DNA from: Burkholderiales bacterium
Lineage (GTDB): Bacteria; Pseudomonadota; Gammaproteobacteria; Burkholderiales; Usitatibacteraceae
Assembly (NCBI GenBank): GCA_025350945.1
Contig: JANXWW010000209.1
Location: 1-6,900 of the forward strand
Length of the DNA: 6,900 nt
Direction of reading: 5' to 3'
Positions 1-5,949 of this stretch are shown piece by piece. A program made the position numbers and the translations under genes. The notes under the pieces are model-generated. The model saw only the letters and a list, made by a program, of their open reading frames with translations, searched no databases and was not told the origin of the DNA. The first letter of the stretch is position 1; the number at the start of each line of letters is the position of its first letter.

Positions 1-567
1 AACCGTGTAATGACGGTAGCCCCAATAGTGACCGATGCCGTTAACCACACCTGCGGCATGAATGGGAATCCACGCCATTTGTGCGGCCCAGATGGTAGCA
101 CCGATGGGGCCAAACAACATCAGGTTGGTAATCAACATCAGGCCGGCACCCTGCCACGAATAACGCTCGTACACATTGCGCTCGATCCAGTCATTGGGCA
201 CGCCGTGACTGTATTTTTCGAGTGTTTCCAGATTCTTTGATTCAGTTCGATAAAGCTCAGCGCCTTCGGTCAGCACTTTCTTGATGCCGTAATGCATTGG
301 GCTGTGCGGGTCTTCGGCGGTCTCGCATTTGGCGTGGTGTTTGCGATGGATGGCGACCCATTCCTTGGTGACCATGCCGGTGGTCAGCCACAGCCAGAAA
401 CGGAAAAAGTGGCTCGGAATCGCGTGCAGATCCAGCCCGCGATGCGCTTGCGCACGGTGCAGGAAGATGGTCACGGCGGCGATGGTCACGTGCGTGAGTG
501 TTAGCGCTACGACGATGTAGCCCCACCAAGGCAAATCGATCAAACCATTCAGAAAAGAAATATCCAA
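1..567 (-). CDS. Acyl-CoA / fatty-acid delta-9-type desaturase, 3' part missing
   Basis: This is a membrane-bound di-iron desaturase that introduces a cis double bond into saturated acyl chains, tuning membrane fluidity. The first 189 codons are visible; the rest lies beyond base 1. Two of the three family histidine boxes can be read: HRAQAH (HX4H, residues 37-42) and HRKHH (HX2HH, 74-78). The family sequence GIGHYWGYR is at about 177-185. The third box (HNxHH type) should follow just outside the window. Hydrophobic membrane spans lie at about 15-36, 54-66 and 141-175. I chose the TTG start because an in-frame TAG lies seven codons upstream, no ATG is available, and GGGAG sits 6 nt before the TTG. 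There is a 175-bp gap to the upstream channel gene, so it probably has its own promoter. The family call is firm; the exact substrate (acyl-CoA or acyl-lipid) cannot be decided. Confidence 0.93.
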   Translation of the reverse strand, partial: MDISFLNGLIDLPWWGYIVVALTLTHVTIAAVTIFLHRAQAHRGLDLHAIPSHFFRFWLWLTTGMVTKEWVAIHRKHHAKCETAEDPHSPMHYGIKKVLTEGAELYRTESKNLETLEKYSHGVPNDWIERNVYERYSWQGAGLMLITNLMLFGPIGATIWAAQMAWIPIHAAGVVNGIGHYWGYRHYTV

Positions 568-573
568 CGAAAT

Positions 574-578
574 CTCCC
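574..578 (-). promoter_or_regulatory. Shine-Dalgarno of the desaturase gene
   Basis: GGGAG on the minus strand is separated by 6 nt from the TTG codon at 567-565. It is the clearest ribosome-binding site in the window and is what decides the non-ATG start. Confidence 0.7.
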
Positions 579-596
579 GGGAAAACTATTTTTGAG

Positions 597-606
597 TTGC
601 GCGCAA
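597..606. repeat. Perfect 10-bp palindrome in the desaturase leader
   Basis: TTGCGCGCAA is a perfect dyad. It lies about 30 bp upstream of the desaturase start and immediately downstream of a possible -10 box (TAAAAT, 607-612 on the minus strand), so it would overlap the transcription start. That is a typical operator position, but a 10-bp palindrome can also occur by chance, and no known regulator motif is recognised. Confidence 0.3.
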
Positions 607-612
607 ATTTTA
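607..612 (-). promoter_or_regulatory. Possible -10 element for the desaturase gene
   Basis: TAAAAT on the minus strand matches the sigma-70 -10 consensus at 5 of 6 positions. It would give a leader of about 30 nt ending in a good Shine-Dalgarno. No convincing -35 hexamer lies 16-18 nt upstream, so the promoter is tentative. The 175-bp gap before the gene (568-742) holds no other recognisable element except the short hairpin at 700-713. Confidence 0.3.
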
Positions 613-699
613 CGCTGAATCATTTTTCACAATACCGCTATTTTTATTAGATGGGGGCGAATACACAAAAGTTGTAGTTGTTACGATGTTATTTTCGCG

Positions 700-713
700 C
701 CCCACTCATGGGG
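700..713 (-). terminator. Short GC hairpin downstream of the channel gene
   Basis: CCCCA, a 4-nt loop, then TGGGG forms a compact hairpin about 30 bp after the TAA stop of the mechanosensitive channel gene. No T-run follows it on the minus strand, so it is not a canonical intrinsic terminator. It could be a weak terminator or a 3' end stabiliser of the methyltransferase-channel transcript. Confidence 0.3.
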
Positions 714-742
714 TCAGCGCCACTTGCTGCCACATTTTTCAT

Positions 743-2047
743 TTATGGTTTCAATTGTGTTTCTTTGCTCGCAGAGGCAAGCAGATGAACATCGCGCTGC
801 GGCGCAGCAATGATGACACCTGCGCCGCGAAATTCGCGCCAGATGGTGATAAGCAACTCTGAGCGAATGGTGGCTTGGCCTTGATTCTGATCGCTAATGT
901 GTGCGATGAGCTCGAGCTCAATACCGTTCTCGCCGAGCCGGTTTACCAGCACCAAAGACTCGGGTGTGGCAAGTACGTGTGAATGCGATTTCGCGGCGGA
1001 CAGCAAAATGCGCGTAGCCGTTTCCAGATCGCTATCGTATGAAATCGTCACGTTCGCTTTTACGCCGATCACACAATCCGCGTGCGGATGGTTGATGACG
1101 ACATTGGTGATCAGGGTGTCGTTAGGAATAATGAATTGAGTGCCGTCAAAACCTCTAAGGACCGTGTAGCGCGCGCGAATCGCATCAACAATGCCGTGGC
1201 GGTTATCCACCGTCACCAAATCGCCCAGATGGACGGAGCGATCCAGCAAAATAATAAAGCCCGACACATAATTGCTGGCAATTTTTTGCAAACCAAAGCC
1301 CAGACCCACACCCAGCGCGCCGCCGAAAACGGACAATACCGTGAGATCAATACCGACCAGCGGCATTGCTATCAGCAAGCCAAACACTAAAGCCAATGCG
1401 CGCAAGATTTTGGTGATCACCACACGCGAGCTCATGTTGATGGTGGCTGCACTCATAACCCTTTTTTCAGCAAGACCCGACAAGCCAAGTGCGACAAAAA
1501 CAGTGGCGGTGGCGTAAAGGAGTGCTTCAGCCATTTGCCGCAAAGAGACTTTATCTTTGCCAATTGAAAATTTGATATCTTCAAGTGCTACCAAAACGTC
1601 TGACAACGCGCCCGTTAAATACAGAGCGGCAAAACTCCATGCGGCGAATGTGATGAAGCGCTCAAACGATTTGAGAAACGCGCTGGGCGGAATCATGTGC
1701 CGCAATAAATACACGGCTAAACGAATGACGGCAAATGAGGCGATCAACGGGATCGCAAGATTGAGCAGTAGCACCGGCTGGAGCTTGACGAGGACTAATC
1801 GCGCGAGCCAAGCTAGGATCAGAAACAGAAGTGGAAACGCGATGCGGTTGGCACCGCCCGCGCCGATTTTTGCAAAACCAGTACCAGGATTTTCGGGCAA
1901 TCTTGCGCGCAGCCTGCGTGCGATGAACCACGCTAAAAAACCGGCCGCGAGCAAACATGCAATCTGCACCGCACCTTGTGTCGATGCCAGCAAGCGAATG
2001 ATCGCTTCCAGGTCAAATCCGGCTGGCCCAAAGCCGACGAGGTTCAT
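743..2047 (-). CDS. MscS-family mechanosensitive ion channel
   Basis: This is an inner-membrane channel expected to open under membrane tension and release solutes during hypo-osmotic shock. The 434-residue protein has several hydrophobic spans (about 24-45, 68-88, 93-115, 132-148, 173-191, 213-233). They precede the conserved MscS pore helix and beta domain at about 235-322, with the Gly/Ala-rich pore stretch FGGALGVGLGFGLQ (241-254), FIILLDR (264-270) and FIIPND (305-310). The C-terminal part (about 323-420) is the cytosolic alpha/beta vestibule, ending in PQRDVHL. It is longer than E. coli MscS (286 residues) because of extra N-terminal helices, as in many bacterial paralogues. Its ATG overlaps the TGA of the methyltransferase gene (ATGA, 2044-2047), so translation is probably coupled. 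The family call is firm; conductance and gating subtype cannot be inferred. Confidence 0.95.
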   Translation of the reverse strand: MNLVGFGPAGFDLEAIIRLLASTQGAVQIACLLAAGFLAWFIARRLRARLPENPGTGFAKIGAGGANRIAFPLLFLILAWLARLVLVKLQPVLLLNLAIPLIASFAVIRLAVYLLRHMIPPSAFLKSFERFITFAAWSFAALYLTGALSDVLVALEDIKFSIGKDKVSLRQMAEALLYATATVFVALGLSGLAEKRVMSAATINMSSRVVITKILRALALVFGLLIAMPLVGIDLTVLSVFGGALGVGLGFGLQKIASNYVSGFIILLDRSVHLGDLVTVDNRHGIVDAIRARYTVLRGFDGTQFIIPNDTLITNVVINHPHADCVIGVKANVTISYDSDLETATRILLSAAKSHSHVLATPESLVLVNRLGENGIELELIAHISDQNQGQATIRSELLITIWREFRGAGVIIAAPQRDVHLLASASKETQLKP

Positions 2048-3612
2048 TTGCCCGTAGATTTGCGCGCGGTTGTTATTTTTTTCTTGGCCGTGTTTTTGGT
2101 TGAGGAAATTGCTTTAGTTGCTGTCTTTGGTTTCACAACAGTTTTGACAACGGATTTCGTATTGGTTTTACGTGTCGTTGCTTTGGTTGTTTCTACCGCT
2201 TTGCTGTTCTTGGCAACGGTTTTGGATTTTGACTTGGCAATTGATAATTGCGTGCGTTTGGTTTTAAGCTCGGCCTCATCGGTGGCTTCAGGCTTGGTTG
2301 TAGGCTTGGTCGCAGCCGCTGGTTTGGCACCATTCTTTGCAGCAGCTTTTGTAGTGCCGGAACGCACCAGCACGGCTGCAAAAAAGCCATCTGTTCCATG
2401 CTTTTGCGGGTACAAGCGAAGATACGGATCCATGCCCGTTAATTCAATTTTTTGCCGCTTGAAAACTTCATCTGCGGATATCAATGTGAAGTCAGCGTGC
2501 TTATCCAAAAACGCTTCCACAATCATCTCGTTTTCTTCGCGCAGCAGGCTGCATGTCGCATACACGAGATGCCCGCCGGTTATCACCAATTTTGCCGCTG
2601 CATTCAAGATCGATGCCTGTTTGATATTGAGTTCAGCCAGACCCGATTCGGACTGACGATATTTCAGATCAGGATTGCGGCGCAAGGTTCCCAGGCCTGT
2701 GCACGGTGCGTCAACTAGCACGCGATCCATCTTGCCGGCGAGGCGCTTGATTTTGGTATCGTTCTCACTCACGATGCGAATCGCTTGTACGTTCGACAAG
2801 CCGGAGCGTTTCAAACGCGGGCCTAAATTGGCGAGGCGTTTCTCCGAAACATCGAATGCATAAAGACGGCCGGTGGACGCCATTGATGCGCCGATCAAGA
2901 GCGATTTGCCACCCGCACCGGCACAAAAATCAGCCACCATTTCACCGCGTTTTGCATCCAGCAGCAAGCCCAGTAATTGGCTACCTTCGTCCTGAACTTC
3001 AACAAATCCTTCGAGGAATGCGGGGTGCTTGGCGAGCGAAATTTTATCGGCCAGACGAATGCCCATCGGCGAATAAGGTGTTGGCGCGCAGGCAATGCCT
3101 TCCTGTTCAAAACGCTTCAACACCGCATCCCGCTTGGCTTTCAGCGAATTCACTCGCAGATCAAGTGGTGCCGGTTTCATCATCGATTGACCGAGTTTGA
3201 TGATCTCGGCGTCCGACATAAATTTGCTTAATCGGCTTAATACCCAATCCGGTAATTCCGCTTCCACGCCCAGCGGCAGATTGGTCGGGTTTTTACCTTT
3301 TAATTCTTGTAGCCAGACGGCCTCGTCGCGCTTTAGGACTGTATTCAAATCGCCAATGCTGACTTTTTGAAACCGAGTCATCGCCAGCAACGCCATCGCG
3401 CGTGGATTGGCTTTAGGCGAAAAATAGGCAATCAGACGACGGTGACGAAGCACCGCGAAAACAGTCTCGGCAATGAAGCCGCGATCACGGTGGCCCAGCT
3501 TGGGACGATCCCGAAAGAACAGTTTCAGGCTCATGTCTGCAGGGGAAACCAGTGGCAAGACCAGCGTCAGCGCCTCGACTAGGGCGTTAAAGAGTGCGTG
3601 AGTTATTGGCAT
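2044..3612 (-). CDS. RsmB/NOP-family RNA cytosine-C5 methyltransferase with basic tail
   Basis: This is an AdoMet-dependent enzyme that methylates C5 of cytosine in rRNA or tRNA. Of its 522 residues, about 1-110 resemble a short NusB-like RNA-binding region. The catalytic domain (about 140-418) shows the family entry EVQDEGSQL (205-213), AdoMet motif I DFCAGAGGKS (228-237), motif IV DAPCTGLGTLRRNPD (301-315, Cys304) and motif VI YATCS (351-355, Cys354, the expected nucleophile). It ends in DGFFAAVL (408-415). A Lys/Thr/Ala-rich tail (421-522) follows, absent from E. coli RsmB (429 residues). The ATG at 3612 is the first possible start, since an in-frame TAG sits three codons upstream. No clear Shine-Dalgarno is seen. 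Betaproteobacteria often carry both a classical RsmB and a second RsmB-like protein near purN/DUF3108 genes, so I assign family but not target site. It is coupled to the downstream channel gene by a 4-bp overlap. Confidence 0.93.
   Translation of the reverse strand: MPITHALFNALVEALTLVLPLVSPADMSLKLFFRDRPKLGHRDRGFIAETVFAVLRHRRLIAYFSPKANPRAMALLAMTRFQKVSIGDLNTVLKRDEAVWLQELKGKNPTNLPLGVEAELPDWVLSRLSKFMSDAEIIKLGQSMMKPAPLDLRVNSLKAKRDAVLKRFEQEGIACAPTPYSPMGIRLADKISLAKHPAFLEGFVEVQDEGSQLLGLLLDAKRGEMVADFCAGAGGKSLLIGASMASTGRLYAFDVSEKRLANLGPRLKRSGLSNVQAIRIVSENDTKIKRLAGKMDRVLVDAPCTGLGTLRRNPDLKYRQSESGLAELNIKQASILNAAAKLVITGGHLVYATCSLLREENEMIVEAFLDKHADFTLISADEVFKRQKIELTGMDPYLRLYPQKHGTDGFFAAVLVRSGTTKAAAKNGAKPAAATKPTTKPEATDEAELKTKRTQLSIAKSKSKTVAKNSKAVETTKATTRKTNTKSVVKTVVKPKTATKAISSTKNTAKKKITTARKSTGK
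2047..2352 (-). other. Lys/Thr/Ala-rich disordered tail of the methyltransferase
   Basis: The last 102 residues (421-522) contain 25 Lys, 22 Thr, 17 Ala and 3 Arg by my count, against only 5 acidic residues. There are no aromatic residues and many short KPxTK, TTK and AKK units. This looks like the disordered, histone-H1-like basic tails of some bacterial nucleic-acid-binding proteins. It begins right after the catalytic fold ends, so it is an appended segment and not a frameshifted part of the enzyme: the reading frame is continuous and closes with TGA exactly at the ATGA overlap. A role in RNA or ribosome binding is inferred. Confidence 0.75.
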
Positions 3613-3620
3613 AACTCGCT

Positions 3621-3649
3621 ATTATCGCTTATCGGAGCCCTCTTGGGAA
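3621..3649 (-). promoter_or_regulatory. Possible promoter for the methyltransferase-channel pair
   Basis: TTCCCA (-35, 4/6 match) is separated by 17 nt from GATAAT (-10, 5/6) on the minus strand. The predicted transcription start falls only about 2 nt before the ATG at 3612, which would give a nearly leaderless mRNA; this fits the lack of a Shine-Dalgarno. It lies in the 121-bp gap 3613-3733, where I see no gene. Hexamer matches of this quality occur by chance, so this is tentative. Confidence 0.27.
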
Positions 3650-3733
3650 ATTTAGCTGCGATTCTTTGGCCTCAATGTTGTTCTTGAAGCTTGCTGCTTA
3701 CGTAAAATAAGTGTGCCTTCAGCGCTATTTAAG

Positions 3734-4948
3734 CTATTTGCGCTCGCCAGATGCGTTGTTAATAGTACTTGCTTCGCTTAATTTTACGCTGCTCGCCACC
3801 TGCTCAATCGGAAATCGCCCCATAAAAAATTTGAGCTTGATCGGCATGTAGAAATGCTGCGGCGACAGCCACACTTCATAAACATCTTCAGGATCCGCTG
3901 CTTCGCTTTTAAGATGGATCGCCGGTAGCGCGCCCAAACGTGTTTGCACAATTTCTTCGCCGATGCGCTTGAATTTATATTGGTAAGTCTTGCGCGCATT
4001 TGTCACTTGCACGTCAACCGTATTTTGATTTGGCTTCATCTGCGCTGCATCGTGCGCCATCTGAAACAGAAAACTTTGCATATCCTGTATGCGTTCGGGC
4101 AGGGGCGATAAATGCGTTTCACCATGCTTGATGATTTTTAATTCTTTCGCTGTGCGATTAAATTCGGCCGTGTCCGCACCGGTTTCGCCGCGTTGTAGCG
4201 AAAAGAAATTCGGACGCACGCCATCGCTGGTGACTTCACCGCGACTGATCTGGCGAAACACGCCGACGAACATGCTGGTAAAAAATCCTGTGGCTTGAAT
4301 ACTGGTATCGATTTCGTAATCGGAACCCGTGCGTTTCCATGCCAAATTGGCAATGCCGTTGGCGACGCTGGAAGTCATTTTGTAATCGATGTTGATGCTG
4401 GCGGGGAAATTTAATTCGGTGGAATCGGGTGCAGCCTCAGTGCGTGAAGTAGCAACCGCAGTCGCAACGGCAACAGGTTCAGGATCGGGCGCAGGTTTGG
4501 CGCGTTCAGATGTTGGCTCGGTTGGCGCAATTGATGCATAAGTCTCGGCGAACAACTCCGGATGTTTAAGCGCATCGATTTCGCCGCCATAGTGATTCAC
4601 GCGGGAATCGTCAACTTGAGGTGCTACCGCGATCACTGGCGGTGTGCGCCGCGCAATTGGTTTCGTACGCGGTGCGCCTGGTTTGAACGGCTTGGCGTGA
4701 GCAGCGGCTGGCATTGGCGATGCATCGACAATTGACGGAGCTTCGAGCGGTTCTTTAACGTTCGTAACGTTCGCGATAATCACCGCAGAAAAACGTGCTG
4801 GCGTTGGCGCATTCCAGACGCTAATTAAATGAGGTGTCGCCCAATACACCAGTGCATGCATGACTGCCGACACAGCCAGCGCGGCATACAAGACGCGCTT
4901 GTGTAAGGGCGTGCGTGCAAAAAATTGGTTTGGACTACTAAAGCTCAC
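3734..4948 (-). CDS. DUF3108 domain protein, membrane-anchored and periplasmic
   Basis: This is a 404-residue protein of unknown biochemical role. A short cytoplasmic, basic N-terminus is followed by one hydrophobic helix (about 18-46, not followed by a signal-peptidase-like site). A Pro/Ala/Lys-rich linker (about 48-175) comes next, then a folded C-terminal domain (about 180-390) matching my recollection of DUF3108. Landmarks are YEIDTSIQATGFF (211-223), SRGEV (235-239), RPNFFSLQRG (245-254) and YEVWLSP (357-363). This layout resembles TonB: inner-membrane anchor, extended linker and periplasmic domain. The domain is thought of as beta-rich and envelope-associated, but its function is not established. 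The GTG start is forced by an in-frame TGA four codons upstream. It follows purN by 72 bp in the same direction and may be co-transcribed with it. I am confident of the gene and reasonably sure of the family. Confidence 0.88.
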   Translation of the reverse strand: MSFSSPNQFFARTPLHKRVLYAALAVSAVMHALVYWATPHLISVWNAPTPARFSAVIIANVTNVKEPLEAPSIVDASPMPAAAHAKPFKPGAPRTKPIARRTPPVIAVAPQVDDSRVNHYGGEIDALKHPELFAETYASIAPTEPTSERAKPAPDPEPVAVATAVATSRTEAAPDSTELNFPASINIDYKMTSSVANGIANLAWKRTGSDYEIDTSIQATGFFTSMFVGVFRQISRGEVTSDGVRPNFFSLQRGETGADTAEFNRTAKELKIIKHGETHLSPLPERIQDMQSFLFQMAHDAAQMKPNQNTVDVQVTNARKTYQYKFKRIGEEIVQTRLGALPAIHLKSEAADPEDVYEVWLSPQHFYMPIKLKFFMGRFPIEQVASSVKLSEASTINNASGERK

Positions 4949-4993
4949 TGTGTTGGCTCATGTTATTCAGAATAATCGGTAGTATGCGGCAGC

Positions 4994-5016
4994 CGACATT
5001 CCTGCAAATCATGTCG
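4994..5016 (-). other. Small stem-loop between purN and the DUF3108 gene
   Basis: CGACAT and ATGTCG form a 6-bp perfect inverted repeat around an 11-nt loop, beginning a few bases after the purN stop. There is no T-run behind it. It could be an RNA-stability or partial-attenuation hairpin inside a purN-DUF3108 transcript, or chance. Confidence 0.25.
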
Positions 5017-5020
5017 TTGC

Positions 5021-5668
5021 TTACTCCATGGGCACCAGAAGCAATTGTGCCCTGCGCTCTGAACGAACGTTCAAGCCGGTAATCTGGACGACACCGGACG
5101 GCTTTAAATCCACCCGTCCTTCAGCCAGCCAACGCAGTACTTGCGGATAAAGTTGATGCTCCGCAGCCAGCACACGCGCCGCAAGCGAGTCTTCAGTATC
5201 GTCTGGTGTCACGCGCACGGCTGCCTGCGAAATGATCGGGCCGTAATCCAGTTTTGGCGTCACAAAATGTACCGTGGCACCGTGAATTTTCACGCCGGCA
5301 TCAATGGCTGCCTTGTGCGTGTGCAGCCCCGGAAAAGCCGGCAGCAGGGACGGATGAATGTTCACGATGCGTTTTGCAAATCGTCTGATAAACGGCTCCG
5401 ACAGAATGCGCATAAACCCCGCCAGCACGATGTAATCCGGTTTTAACGCATCAATTTGTTTTGCCAGTGCTTCATCAAATGCTTCACGCGATGCATGCGC
5501 GGTGTGGTCCATCGCAATGGTATGTACGCCGAGTTTTTTCGCGATGTCGAGACCTTTTGCATCGGGTCGATTTGAAATCACGGCGCGAATTTCCAGTGGC
5601 AAAGCGGAGCCCAAAATAGCTTCCATATTGCTGCCACGGCCTGAAATTAAAATGACAATTGATTTCAT
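5021..5668 (-). CDS. purN: Phosphoribosylglycinamide formyltransferase 1 (GART)
   Basis: This cytoplasmic enzyme catalyses the third step of de novo purine synthesis: it transfers a formyl group from 10-formyl-tetrahydrofolate to GAR, giving FGAR. It is full length at 215 residues (E. coli PurN has 212). The N-terminal phosphate-binding stretch VILISGRGSN is at 5-14. The catalytic triad is in place: Asn103 and His105 in NIHPSLLPAF and Asp141 in LDYGPIIS, matching E. coli Asn106, His108 and Asp144. The folate-site sequence VLAGFMRILS lies at 81-90. The ATG at 5668 gives the normal N-terminus MKSIVILISGRG, but no clear Shine-Dalgarno precedes it. A good -10 box lies about 45 bp upstream. purM is next upstream in the same direction but 281 bp away, in contrast to the tight purMN operon of E. 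coli. Confidence 0.98.
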   Translation of the reverse strand: MKSIVILISGRGSNMEAILGSALPLEIRAVISNRPDAKGLDIAKKLGVHTIAMDHTAHASREAFDEALAKQIDALKPDYIVLAGFMRILSEPFIRRFAKRIVNIHPSLLPAFPGLHTHKAAIDAGVKIHGATVHFVTPKLDYGPIISQAAVRVTPDDTEDSLAARVLAAEHQLYPQVLRWLAEGRVDLKPSGVVQITGLNVRSERRAQLLLVPME

Positions 5669-5710
5669 GGTTTAGGGTGAAAAGTGGAATTGAACGTGAG
5701 CGTAAATAAA

Positions 5711-5739
5711 ATTATAAGTCTAGCATACACGGGCAATTT
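5711..5739 (-). promoter_or_regulatory. Probable purN promoter
   Basis: A perfect TATAAT -10 hexamer (5711-5716, minus strand) would start transcription near 5704, giving a leader of about 36 nt to the purN ATG. The -35 region is poor: AAATTG at 17 nt spacing, or TTGCCC at a short 14 nt spacing. A TG-containing stretch just upstream might act as an extended -10. The position in a large non-coding gap right after a likely terminator supports a real promoter. Confidence 0.42.
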
Positions 5740-5777
5740 GGAGCTTTTTTACTTCAAAATCCGCGCCAGTGCTGGAG

Positions 5778-5806
5778 TTTATAAATTAAATATCCATATT
5801 TATAAA
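5778..5806. repeat. AT-rich inverted repeat upstream of the purN promoter
   Basis: TTTATAAAT (5778-5786) and ATTTATAAA (5798-5806) are perfect 9-bp inverted arms. Nested between and overlapping them is a second dyad, TAAATAT-CC-ATATTTA (5787-5802). The element sits about 60-90 bp upstream of the purN -10 box. Such a site could bind a regulator or nucleoid protein, or serve as an AT-rich activating element. It does not match the GC-centred E. coli PurR operator as I know it. Confidence 0.45.
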
Positions 5807-5888
5807 AGCGACAGATGTAACTTTACTCGCAAAAGCATGGTTTTAGCGGGATAACGCGTTACGTCCAGCCCGTGAAACGATGATGGCG

Positions 5889-5934
5889 AAAAAAGGTTTT
5901 GTCCGAGCGGCAATTTTAGGCGCCCGCTGAAAAC
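5889..5934 (-). terminator. Probable intrinsic terminator of purM
   Basis: On the minus strand an outer stem GTTTT/AAAAC (5930-5934 with 5896-5900) encloses an inner stem AGCGG/CCGCT (5924-5928 with 5906-5910). One C and then a run of six T (5894-5889) follow directly. It begins about 16 bp after the purM stop. The stem is interrupted by an asymmetric internal loop and the outer part is AU-rich, so efficiency may be modest. The location and T-run fit rho-independent termination separating purM from purN. Confidence 0.45.
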
Positions 5935-5949
5935 ATTTTTCAATGCAAA

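Noticed and set aside
257..529. A 90-codon minus-strand open frame rich in Arg and His
   Set aside because: It overlaps the desaturase gene in another frame. The desaturase frame carries the histidine boxes and extends to the window edge.
1557..2057. A 166-codon plus-strand open frame
   Set aside because: It is fully antisense to the N-terminal half of the MscS-family gene, whose family motifs are clear, and its protein looks like random composition.
1976..2656. A 226-codon open frame on the plus strand with a very hydrophobic N-terminal half, looking like a membrane protein
   Set aside because: It lies antisense to the methyltransferase gene, and its hydrophobic Leu/Val/Phe stretch is the reverse-complement reading of the Lys/Thr/Ala-rich tail codons. 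It has no recognisable family.
3721..3744. AGCGC/GCGCT inverted repeat with a tandem GCTATTT repeat at the stop of the DUF3108 gene, considered as a terminator
   Set aside because: The stem is only 5 bp, the loop is 14 nt, it straddles the stop codon, and no T-run follows. There is too little to call a terminator.
5831..5931. Short reading frames in the purM-purN gap (for example MMAKKGFVRAAILGAR on the plus strand)
   Set aside because: All are under about 20 codons with no Shine-Dalgarno and no recognisable sequence, and this one overlaps the likely purM terminator.
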